Source: an uncultured Bacilli bacterium
GTDB lineage: Bacteria; Bacillota_I; Bacilli_A; RF39; UBA660
Length of the DNA stretch: 29,950 nt
Assembly (NCBI GenBank): GCA_934169415.1
Contig: CAKPNP010000014.1
Location: 1 to 29,950, forward strand
Reading direction: 5' to 3'
Both the position numbers and the translations under genes were made by a program. Below the pieces are notes generated by a model that did no database searches, was not told the DNA's origin, and worked only from the letters and a program-made list of their open reading frames with translations. Below are positions 22,770 to 29,873 of this stretch, piece by piece. The stretch's first letter is position 1. Each line of letters begins with the position of its first letter.

Positions 22770-25087
22770 TTTAAAAATCTCCTTTTATACTCTCCTACTT
22801 CACTTTCTTCATTATAATCATGATTTTTTATTAAACATTCTATAATTTTTTTTCTATTTAAATCGAATACTCCCATAGTATCTTTATAATCAACTTTACC
22901 GTCTATATCAATCCATTCATTATCTTTCCAACTGTATGGACTGCTATAACACAATCCGTAAATGTAATCAAAAAACAAATGAAAGTCAACTGCAGCAATA
23001 TTTTTTAAAAACATTTGATCAATTCTGTTAATTCCTGGATATCTAACAATACAAATATTTTTAACATATATATTACAATCATATAGCGAATTAATTGCTA
23101 ATTGTAATGTTTTTCCCGTTAATACATTATCATCAAAAATATCTAAATTTGAATTCTGAAAAAAATTAGAGTTTACTAATCCACCAAAATCATTTATATT
23201 GAACTTTCTTAAGTCCATAAGCTGTTTATTAGAATACCCAGAGACTTTCTTATTAAATTTAAGAAGTAAAAGATTTTCAATTCTATTTTTATCTGCTATC
23301 TTTGCAATTATAGGTAACTCGATTCCACCATAACTTAAACCACAGGCATTAATAAAATCATTATTACCATTACGTTTTTCTTGATATAAAGAAACGGCAG
23401 TATAATTTTCTCCAAAATTGTCTATTTCTCTATAGGCCCTGTAATCTTTTGAATAATCATCTTTATTTTCTGTTAATTGTTCAATTAATAAATTGTCAAT
23501 TGATATTTTTTTTGATTCATTTATTATTTCACAAATAAAATCTTTATCTACCAAAAAATCATTTTTAAAACATATATTACTCATGCTATCTTCAATTTTT
23601 AATAAAGTATTATATATATCAAAAAAGCACTTATTATGAATTGATGAAATATCTATTAAAATATTATTATTCAAATTGTTAGAAACAAGCTTATGATTCA
23701 TAATGACTAACAAAACATTTCTACAATTATCTAAAATACCAAGTAATAATTTTTTATTAGTAATAGAATTTATATCTTGAGTTTTAGAAACAGCATAAAA
23801 AGCGTCATTAAAAAATTGAATGTAGTTACTATACCAGTTTAACACATCATTCTTAGAAGTTATATCTTTACCATATCTGCTTTTTCTATTCGAAATAAAA
23901 TAATAATATGTAGACGATCCCCTAAGAAGATAACTATTATCATCCCTCATTAAATACTTAAAGCAATCATTTTCTTTTAAACTCCAAAAGTCCTTCAAAG
24001 GATTAGTTGAAATTAGTTCCCACTCATACATTGGAATTATTATACTTCCACTTGATTTATCAAACAAGCTATCTATCCCGTCATTTTCTCCAAAATTCAT
24101 ATTTATTAAATTGTTATATTTATTCAATAATCTTTTTCTGCCTAATACTATATTTTTTTCTGTTATGGCAAAATTAAACTTATAATTTAATTTATCTGCT
24201 TTTTCCAAACAAACAGTTGGCAATATTTTAGCCTTTTTCACCAATTCTAGAGTAGCATCAACTCCACTCAAAACATTCCCTTGTTCATCAAAAATTGGAA
24301 AACATCTGTCAATTGAACCACTAGTCTTGTCAACACTATAACCTTGACTACAATTTAACATCGAATAATCATTACCACGAATATCTCCACAGTCACCAAT
24401 TCTTATCATAGAATCCTCTGGGACACCAATTATTTTTTCAACTTTTTTTATAGCATTATCCTTTGTGGCAGTACCAATTTGAATAACAGATTTATCTTTA
24501 TAAACCCCCCTAGTTAAATAAATACCGTTAAATTGATTAGAAAAAACAATTTCACAAATAACATCATAAATTTTTTCTATAATTTTAGTACTATTTGTAT
24601 TGAAAATTAATCTTATATTTATAATCGTATTTGTTTTTAAATCCGTAGAATAAGTTACATCAAAATAATTACTATTAATTTTTTTTATTATATTATCCAC
24701 CTTTTTTAATTGTTCCAATTCATTACTTTCTGTTATATATACATTTTTTGATAAAAAATCTTCAAATGAAATACTACTACTAAAAAATAATCTAGCACCA
24801 TCATTTGTCAATACATAAATTCTTTTAATATCGTTTTCAGTTATATCATCAGAGTTAATAATTGTATTATATATATCTTGTTTCAAATCATTAAGTCCGT
24901 TTTCTCCACGACCTGTAATAAATACTACAGGTATTTTGCTTTTTATGAGATTTATAATCATATTAATTGCTCTTTCATCAATTTTTTTGGAATCTTTTTC
25001 AGTTAGGGTCCCATCAATATCAAAACACACTGCATTATATTTTTGTTCGAGTGATTTTCTAAAATTATAATATAATTCATCTATCAT
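22766..25087 (-). CDS. HAD-family phosphatase fused to a phosphoribosyltransferase-like domain
   Basis: Of the ~773 residues, about 15-270 form a Cof-type HAD domain: C-F-D-I-D-G-T-L-T with Asp24/Asp26 (counted from the TTG at 25090), V-F-I-T-G-R-G and a later G-D-C-G-D-I-R-G-N-D-Y. Residues ~290-560 are a helical region I cannot assign. The C-terminal part resembles type I phosphoribosyltransferases, with a PRPP-loop-like I-F-D-D-N-V-L-T-G-K-T-L near residue 653. The likely chemistry is attaching a phosphoribosyl group and removing phosphate. I prefer the ATG at 25087 over the TTG at 25090 because GGAGG is eight bases ahead of the ATG. It is first gene of the unit after the WYL regulator. 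Confidence 0.75.
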   Translation of the reverse strand: MIDELYYNFRKSLEQKYNAVCFDIDGTLTEKDSKKIDERAINMIINLIKSKIPVVFITGRGENGLNDLKQDIYNTIINSDDITENDIKRIYVLTNDGARLFFSSSISFEDFLSKNVYITESNELEQLKKVDNIIKKINSNYFDVTYSTDLKTNTIINIRLIFNTNSTKIIEKIYDVICEIVFSNQFNGIYLTRGVYKDKSVIQIGTATKDNAIKKVEKIIGVPEDSMIRIGDCGDIRGNDYSMLNCSQGYSVDKTSGSIDRCFPIFDEQGNVLSGVDATLELVKKAKILPTVCLEKADKLNYKFNFAITEKNIVLGRKRLLNKYNNLINMNFGENDGIDSLFDKSSGSIIIPMYEWELISTNPLKDFWSLKENDCFKYLMRDDNSYLLRGSSTYYYFISNRKSRYGKDITSKNDVLNWYSNYIQFFNDAFYAVSKTQDINSITNKKLLLGILDNCRNVLLVIMNHKLVSNNLNNNILIDISSIHNKCFFDIYNTLLKIEDSMSNICFKNDFLVDKDFICEIINESKKISIDNLLIEQLTENKDDYSKDYRAYREIDNFGENYTAVSLYQEKRNGNNDFINACGLSYGGIELPIIAKIADKNRIENLLLLKFNKKVSGYSNKQLMDLRKFNINDFGGLVNSNFFQNSNLDIFDDNVLTGKTLQLAINSLYDCNIYVKNICIVRYPGINRIDQMFLKNIAAVDFHLFFDYIYGLCYSSPYSWKDNEWIDIDGKVDYKDTMGVFDLNRKKIIECLIKNHDYNEESEVGEYKRRFLK

Positions 25088-25147
25088 CAAATTTACCTCC
25101 TTGACAGAAATTCTAAATTTTTACCTTGTACTTTCTCGTTTGAATGT

Positions 25148-25153
25148 ATTATA
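25148..25153 (-). promoter_or_regulatory. Extended -10 promoter before the HAD/PRTase gene
   Basis: On the minus strand TGTTATAAT (extended -10) lies about 60 nt upstream of the ATG. No good -35 is present, which would suit a promoter that depends on an activator such as the adjacent WYL protein. The dependence is inference. Confidence 0.45.
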
Positions 25154-25182
25154 ACACATACTTTGGAAATATTTTGTCTTTT

Positions 25183-25773
25183 TTATTTTATATTAATAAT
25201 CCTTTTAATTTCAAAATGGCGAATATCATTTCTAAGCTCACAAAAAGCAGTTACATAATAATTCTCCTTATATTTGAACAAATATAGTGGATGAATTATT
25301 CTTTTATATTGTTCACCATCAACCGCATTATAAACAATTTCAATTTTTTCATTTTTATTTATTGCTGATTCTACAATTTTTTCAATTGTTCCTGATGAAT
25401 TTATGTCAACATTCGAAATATATTTACTTTTTTCTTCATATATTGAATACATTTTTTTAGATTTATCCAAAAAATCTTCATACTTATCAATATATTCAAA
25501 GTTATTTTTAGATAAAAATTGCTTAATATTATCTAATAATTGAATATCATATTTATTTATACTTGTATAATTTTTAATCTTATCAATCATAAAATACCCA
25601 CCATTTGGTCCCTTAAAAGATTCAATGGCTATACCATTATTACAAATTTCATTTTTATAATATCTAATCATTCTTTCTGTTACCCCTATTTTTTTTGATA
25701 ATTCTTTTAACGTATAAACATTTCCAGTATTTAATAAATCTATCATATATAATATATTTGATATTTTTCCCAT
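25183..25773 (-). CDS. HTH-WYL transcriptional regulator, short form
   Basis: The 196-residue protein has an N-terminal winged helix (T-L-K-E-L-S-K-K-I-G-V-T-E-R-M-I-R-Y-Y-K), a middle linker and a WYL domain. The last reads H-P-L-Y-L-F-K-Y-K-E-N-Y-Y-V-T-A-F-C-E-L-R and then R-H-F-E-I-K-R-I. WYL domains sense ligands such as nucleotides or nucleic acids and often control stress and defence loci. Typical members are ~300 residues with a further WCX domain; this one ends right after WYL. I take the ATG at 25773 (GGAGTG ahead) rather than the GTG at 25782. It sits immediately upstream of the HAD/PRTase gene in the same direction and probably controls it. Confidence 0.85.
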   Translation of the reverse strand: MGKISNILYMIDLLNTGNVYTLKELSKKIGVTERMIRYYKNEICNNGIAIESFKGPNGGYFMIDKIKNYTSINKYDIQLLDNIKQFLSKNNFEYIDKYEDFLDKSKKMYSIYEEKSKYISNVDINSSGTIEKIVESAINKNEKIEIVYNAVDGEQYKRIIHPLYLFKYKENYYVTAFCELRNDIRHFEIKRIINIK

Positions 25774-25795
25774 ATAAATCACTCCAATTAAAAGT

Positions 25796-25801
25796 ATTAT
25801 A
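25796..25801 (-). promoter_or_regulatory. Extended -10 promoter of the WYL regulator gene
   Basis: TGGTATAAT on the minus strand, about 23 nt before the ATG at 25773. The MITE-like element begins about 80 bases further upstream. Confidence 0.45.
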
Positions 25802-25879
25802 CCATAACAAACCTGTATTCATTGGATGAGATTACCATTTTTCTACAAAAATTTTCAATATTTTTTAACTATAAAATCA

Positions 25880-26080
25880 ATATTTCCGTTACAGTTCAGA
25901 CATATAAAATAAGGGGTAAAATATAATTTTATTACAAAATAATATCAAAATTGTGTAAAATTGATTAAAAATAAGGAAAATTTATATATCTAGTTATTTG
26001 CAAAAATATTCATTATTGCCTTTATTTATAAGCATTTATCTAGAAAATCATTCTTCTAGTCTGAACTGTAACATATTTCC
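25880..26080. mobile_element. MITE-like non-autonomous element with 8-bp target duplication
   Basis: A perfect 14-bp inverted repeat, GTTACAGTTCAGAC (25888-25901) and GTCTGAACTGTAAC (26059-26072), bounds a 185-bp AT-rich segment with no reading frame. Directly outside both ends is the same 8-mer ATATTTCC (25880-25887 and 26073-26080), as expected for a target-site duplication. Size, terminal repeats and lack of a transposase gene make this a MITE or internally deleted insertion sequence. An 8-bp duplication fits several IS families (for example IS6 or IS1595), but I cannot assign one. It occupies most of the gene-free stretch upstream of the WYL gene. Confidence 0.85.
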
Positions 26081-26151
26081 AATTTTTTAATTAAATTTAA
26101 TATTTTATTTAGTATAAAAAAAATAAACGATTATAAAATTAATATTGTTTA

Positions 26152-26228
26152 AAAAAAATACAATAATGTATTGTTATTGTATTAATTTATAACTTGTTTT
26201 AAATATTTATAAAAATATTCAATTATAT
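26152..26228. repeat. Direct repeat, copy 1 (77 bp, with terminator)
   Basis: Identical base for base to 29874-29950. On the minus strand it begins at the last two codons (ATA TAA) of the DacA fragment and includes a hairpin (AATACAATAA/TTATTGTATT) followed by T7. It is therefore the 3' end and terminator of a gene rather than an ordinary IS end. Confidence 0.9.
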
Positions 26229-26460
26229 TGCCTTTTTAACATCTTCTTTTACTGTTAAATCTATAGTTGTTCCATTAGATAGTTTTAACTTACCTACTAC
26301 ATCACTTTTTTTTACTGGTGCATTTATTTCATATATTTCTGCTTCATAAATAATATCAGATACACCATCAGATTTTTTATATAATTTTGAAACGTCTAAA
26401 GAAGATATTACATCTACTTTATCAAGTTTTCCTTTATTAACATTTACTGTTTTAAATCTG
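26223..26460 (-). pseudogene. C-terminal fragment of a DacA/PBP5-type D-Ala-D-Ala carboxypeptidase
   Basis: A 78-codon open stretch reads R-F-K-T-V-N-V-N-K-G, then I-Y-E-I-N-A-P-V-K-K-S-D-V-V-G-K-L-K-L and ends V-K-K-A-I-stop. A-P-(V/I)-K-K-x-D-V-V-G-K is the hallmark of the C-terminal beta domain of PBP5-like carboxypeptidases. The catalytic serine peptidase domain is missing: upstream the sequence switches abruptly into a nucleoside deoxyribosyltransferase-like fragment in another frame. The fragment has no start codon or ribosome binding site of its own. It is a remnant left by recombination or insertion. Confidence 0.75.
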
Positions 26461-26581
26461 CGTAATAAATAATCTCTTTATCTAACTCTTTTGCATATTC
26501 TATTTCCAATTTTGTACTATTTCCAACATAATTATTTACATTAACAACGATGATTGCATCACTTAATTCTATTCTTTTAAT
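26444..26581 (-). pseudogene. C-terminal fragment of a nucleoside 2-deoxyribosyltransferase-like protein
   Basis: About 40 residues read I-E-L-S-D-A-I-I-V-V-N-V-N-N-Y-V-G-N-S-T-K-L-E-I-E-Y-A-K and end in TAA. This is the conserved end of the nucleoside 2-deoxyribosyltransferase/DUF4406 superfamily (S-D-x-I-x-V-V-N, Y-I-G-x-S-T, E-I-x-Y-A). A stop codon lies just upstream in the same frame, so the catalytic N-terminal half is gone or frameshifted. It overlaps the DacA fragment by 17 bases in a different frame, marking a join between two unrelated genes. Confidence 0.6.
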
Positions 26582-26770
26582 TTAAAGATTTACCATTCTT
26601 TTATACTATTATTTGTAAATACATTAAATATTGATATTAAAATGCAGCCTGCTTTCTAGACAGCTTTCCTGCAATATCAAGCATTTCATTTTTAAGCTTT
26701 AAATTACCACATACATATTGTTATAACTTTTAATATTTGATTTATTTTTTACTACATAGTTTAACAACAA
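26582..26770 (-). other. Degenerate stretch between the Nudix gene and the gene fragments
   Basis: No intact gene. One short minus-strand run (about 26637-26709) reads K-N-E-M-L-D-I-A-G-K-L-S-R-K-Q and looks like the end of a lost protein that I cannot name. The rest is AT-rich with stops in all frames. Confidence 0.4.
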
Positions 26771-27175
26771 TTACTTATTCATGAATATTTTTATTTCCTC
26801 TAATATATGACCTATATTGCCTTCCCCTGCATATTTGGTAATATCAAAAAAATTATCATTTAATGAAACCCATTCTAATTTATTAACTTCCTCTACTAAT
26901 TCAACATCTTTGTTCAAAACGCCATAATATACTTCTATCAATTTATCTAGCGCAGTATATTCTATGTTCATAAAATTAGTTAACTTAATATCATTTTTTG
27001 AAATACCAGTCTCTTCTTTCAATTCTCTGTACGCTTCATTTAAACCATCATTTTCTTTCTCAATTTTACCACCAACTAAATTATACATTCCAATATAGGG
27101 TTCTTTAGTTCTTTTACACATTAAGGTATTTTTCATATCTTTATCAAATACTACAATCACATTATATTTTTTCAT
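26771..27175 (-). CDS. Nudix hydrolase
   Basis: The 134-residue protein has a Nudix box G-G-K-I-E-K-E-N-D-G-L-N-E-A-Y-R-E-L, followed by K-E-E-T-G-I. The R-E-L-x-E-E-x-G-I metal-binding core is intact, but the first conserved Glu (G-x5-E) is shifted by one position, with Asn in its place. The family hydrolyses nucleoside diphosphates linked to another group; the substrate cannot be read from sequence. The start at 27175 has GGAGGTATAAAAAA ahead; the frame itself is open to 27205. It lies about 115 bases downstream of the ASCH-ASCH gene, in the same direction. Confidence 0.85.
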   Translation of the reverse strand: MKKYNVIVVFDKDMKNTLMCKRTKEPYIGMYNLVGGKIEKENDGLNEAYRELKEETGISKNDIKLTNFMNIEYTALDKLIEVYYGVLNKDVELVEEVNKLEWVSLNDNFFDITKYAGEGNIGHILEEIKIFMNK

Positions 27176-27290
27176 TTTTTTATACCTCCAAATATATTCT
27201 ATCACATTATCCAGTAAATTTTATATTTTTTGAAATGATACCATAAAATTATACATTTAACAACTAAATTTTCGAAATGATGCTATACAA

Positions 27291-27985
27291 TTAAACAATT
27301 TCAAATTTAATTCCCAAAATGTTGTACTTTTTTTGCTTTTCAATTGAATATATATTATTAAATATATTTATTACCTCATCTTTAGTGGTGCTTTTATTCA
27401 TTAAAACTTCCATTTTACAATCATTTATCAAATCTTCTAACGTTTCGTAATTTAACAATGCAATAACTCTTACTAATATTTTATCAGTTGTGTTTAAGTT
27501 TTCAAATTCAATATAATCTCCTATACAAATTGATTTTCGTTTTTCATCATTCAATCGTATTTCTATTCTCTTTGTACCATTTTTAATATATTGAAAATTA
27601 TCATTATACAAATTCATATTGATGGTTTTAGGTTGATTTTGATATTCAATATGTAAGGCATGAATACCATTTTCTTTAATTCCATCCTTATAACCAGTAA
27701 ATCTATTAATAGACTCTATGCCTTCTTTAATATTGTTTGTTGATGATAATGTAAATCTTGTTCCTTCCATTTCTAATAATTTTAAGGAGTTTGCATACCA
27801 AACATTTTTCTTTACAATACAATTGATTTTTTCTAATTTTTCATTTGTAAATTCTAAAACGTCACCTTTTTTAATATTCTCATAATTTATTTTATTTTTA
27901 TCAGTAGTTACCCTAATTTCAATTTTTTTGTACCTGCTTTAATGGCATCAAAAGCCCTATTGTTTAAGTTTAATTTATATTTCAT
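27291..27985 (-). pseudogene. Tandem ASCH-domain protein, frame broken or recoded at an A7 run
   Basis: From the ATG at 27985 the frame reads M-K-Y-K-L-N-L-N-N-R-A-F-D-A-I-K-A-G-T-K-K and stops four codons after A7 (27923-27929). One base back, the sequence continues I-E-I-R-V-T-T-D-K and stays open to 27291, passing through an internal ATG at 27770. Both halves have the ASCH pattern: N-x-x-A-F-x-x-I-K-x-G-T-K-K-I-E-I-R, then later N-D-N-F-Q-Y-I-K-N-G-T-K-R-I-E-I-R-L-N-D and I-G-D-Y-I-E-F. ASCH domains are RNA-binding-like PUA relatives. The zero frame presents A-AAA-AAA, a classic -1 slip site, so recoding is as possible as mutation. The gene lies 7 bases after the preceding ASCH gene. Confidence 0.7.
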
Positions 27986-27992
27986 TTTCTCA

Positions 27993-28398
27993 CTATCTTT
28001 TATTTTTTTTCTCTTGATCCAATTTTCTAGTTAAATTTGGATATCTATCATCATATGCAAAAGCTTGTGGTGGCACAAACCCATAATCTTCTTTCAATTC
28101 CTTTAAAGATATACCATTTTCCAATTCATAAATATCATCTATTCTATAAGCAAATTTAGATTTTTGTCCATTATTAAATTCTAAATTTCCATCACCTTGC
28201 ACTAATATCTGCTCGGGATATTTAATAATTTGGCCAATTTTTAATAAATATTTCAATTCACTTTTAGGAGAGGTAGTATATACATATAAAGTATCAAATT
28301 CTCTTTTAGGTATATAATTTCTAAATTCATGATTTTTTTCTATTGATTATTTTTTCAACAGCGAGTGTATTTATACTAACGTAAATTGCTTTGCTCAT
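27993..28398 (-). pseudogene. ASCH-like protein, frame broken or recoded at an A7 run
   Basis: Starting at ATG 28398 (inside the end of the tRNA-synthetase-like gene), it reads M-S-K-A-I-Y-V-S-I-N-T-L-A-V-E-K-I-I-N-R-K-K. It then meets A7 (28333-28339) and a TGA. In the -1 frame it continues N-H-E-F-R-N-Y-I-P-K-R-E-F-D-T-L-Y-V-Y-T-T-S-P and stays open to 27993. I-Y-V-S-I-N-x-x-x-V-E-K-I-I-N, E-F-R and Y-T-T-S-P are typical of single ASCH proteins of ~130 residues. Apart from the shift it is full length with no other defect. The C-terminal part (F-V-P-P-Q-A-F-A-Y-D) has no motif I know. Confidence 0.65.
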
Positions 28399-29457
28399 AA
28401 TTATCAAACTCCTTTATAAAATAATAAATACTATAATGTCTAAATAACATATATGGATTATTTATCCATTTCATAACAATATTAAATAAAATCTTTAATC
28501 CTTCCAACCCATATTTTTCTTTTAAAAAAGTGTAATTTATAAAATATTTAGGAATATCAGAATATGCTCCTTTATTTACATATAATGATTTTGAAATTTT
28601 AGCCCCTGACCAGTCTAGTACCAACGGTGCATAAAAAATCATAGACATATTATGAACATCAACTCCTAAATATGATGCCAATTTATATCTCATCTCTTCT
28701 TGATAAAATCCAGCATAATCACTTCCAGTAACTCTTAATATTTGATAATCATATTTATCATTATTGTTAACAGAAGTGTAATAAATACCTCTAATTAAAT
28801 TTCTTAATGGAGAATTATATTCAAATTTTGATGAATCTTTTAATATATCGGCGGTATATTCGCCATGATTTGGGCAATAGAAAATAATACTTTTATCAGT
28901 ATATTTATTTTTGATACTATTTTTATCTGTCAAGCCACACTTTGGACATGACATTCTTATTCTTAAATTATTATATTTTGGATCAAGTCTTTTACAAATA
29001 TAATCTTTATTATCTACTATTTTTTTATTATATATCCTATTTCTTTTTGGCTATTAAATTCATTTTGATATCTTATTTCATATTCAATTCCTGTTAACGA
29101 TTTATAATAATCCAATATCTCAATGTATTCCTTCATATATTTATATACCTTACCAGTTGTTTTTAAATTTTTTTGATATTTAATGCCATTAATAATTAAT
29201 TCTTCACCAGGCGCTGTTTCTATTACTTCATATAAAATTATTACTTTTTTACTAGAATCTATTTCAGTTATTTTTTTTGCTAAACCAAATGATAAAGCAA
29301 TTGTTTCTAAAGTTCCAAAATGAGGACTTGAATTTGGTTGAGCACCTACACTTATCTTTATTACTTTTTTATGTAAATTCATTAATAAATACGGGATTAT
29401 CTCCTTTTCAAACATATATGATGCACCACCTAAAGGATTTAAACTATACCATCGCAA
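28376..29457 (-). pseudogene. Truncated class I lysyl-tRNA-synthetase-like gene, interrupted at an A7 run
   Basis: The N-terminal piece (29457-29017) has V-G-A-Q-P-N-S-S-P-H-F-G-T-L-E-T, a class I synthetase HIGH-type motif. It ends at A7 (29020-29026) plus TAG. In the -1 frame the protein continues through C-P-K-C-G-L, Y-C-P-N-H-G-E-Y and R-V-T-G-S-D-Y-A-G-F-Y-Q, to K-I-S-K-S (KMSKS-like) and ends at 28376. This order matches class I LysRS: HIGH, zinc-knuckle-like region, G-x-D-x-A, KMSKS. The total is ~360 residues instead of ~520, so the anticodon-binding C-terminal domain is absent. The start is unclear: a TTG at 29457, or ATG 29468 (GAAGG ahead), which would need another shift. It could be a non-canonical aminoacyl-transferase or a dead copy. 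Confidence 0.7.
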
Positions 29458-29468
29458 TTAATATTCAT

Positions 29469-29584
29469 AATACGCCTTCTTTCTCTTTAATTATATCATA
29501 TTTCTTAGTATTTTCTTAATAAATTTCCTAGTATTTTGCCGGTTATTTTGCTGGTTATTTTTAATAACCAAAAAGAAGCTGATT
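29469..29584 (-). promoter_or_regulatory. Leader region of the LysRS-like operon with promoter and hairpin
   Basis: On the minus strand a TATAAT (about 29490-29495) precedes GAAGGCG and the ATG at 29468. Further upstream is a palindrome, GGTTATT/AATAACC with a 3-base loop, beside two more copies of GGTTATTTT. There is no T-run, so it is not a terminator, and the T-box consensus expected before a synthetase gene is not present. Confidence 0.35.
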
Positions 29585-29870
29585 TTAATATTTCAGACTT
29601 TCTTTAATTAGATTTAATATTTTATTATGTTTTTTAGCAATACAACTCTGAGTACAATTAAATGTCTTTACTAAATTCTTCTGAGTTATTTTTTTAGTTT
29701 TAACACCATATAAACTGCATATAACAAAATTATCATTATTACAATTATTTAATGAATCTTCTAAGTCTTATTTTTTTTATTAACATATCACGTATTTTTT
29801 CTTATTTTGATAAAATAATATCAAACAAATATAAATCTTCTTTTATTGGTAAATCTAAAGATTCTTTATT
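29585..29870 (-). pseudogene. Decayed gene with a sigma-region-4-like helix-turn-helix end
   Basis: In minus-strand frames, F-V-N-K-E-S-L-D-L-P-I-K-E-D-L-Y-L-F-D-I is followed by an in-frame stop. Then come K-I-R-D-M-L-I-K-K, a frame change, and finally D-L-E-D-S-L-N-N-C and V-K-T-K-K-I-T-Q-K-N-L-V-K-T-F-N-C-T-Q-S. The last part looks like a helix-turn-helix of the sigma-factor region 4 kind, ending at TAA 29585. At least one nonsense codon and one frameshift are present, and the start is not identifiable. Family assignment is tentative. Confidence 0.4.
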
Positions 29871-29873
29871 TAC

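Noticed and set aside
27206..27290. Two similar GAAATGAT-containing stretches between the ASCH-ASCH and Nudix genes
   Set aside because: Only an imperfect match over about 30 bases in AT-rich DNA; no array or regular spacing.
29530..29570. GGTTATT/AATAACC palindrome and repeats as a terminator or T-box riboswitch
   Set aside because: No T-run follows on either strand and no T-box consensus was found; kept only as part of the leader description.
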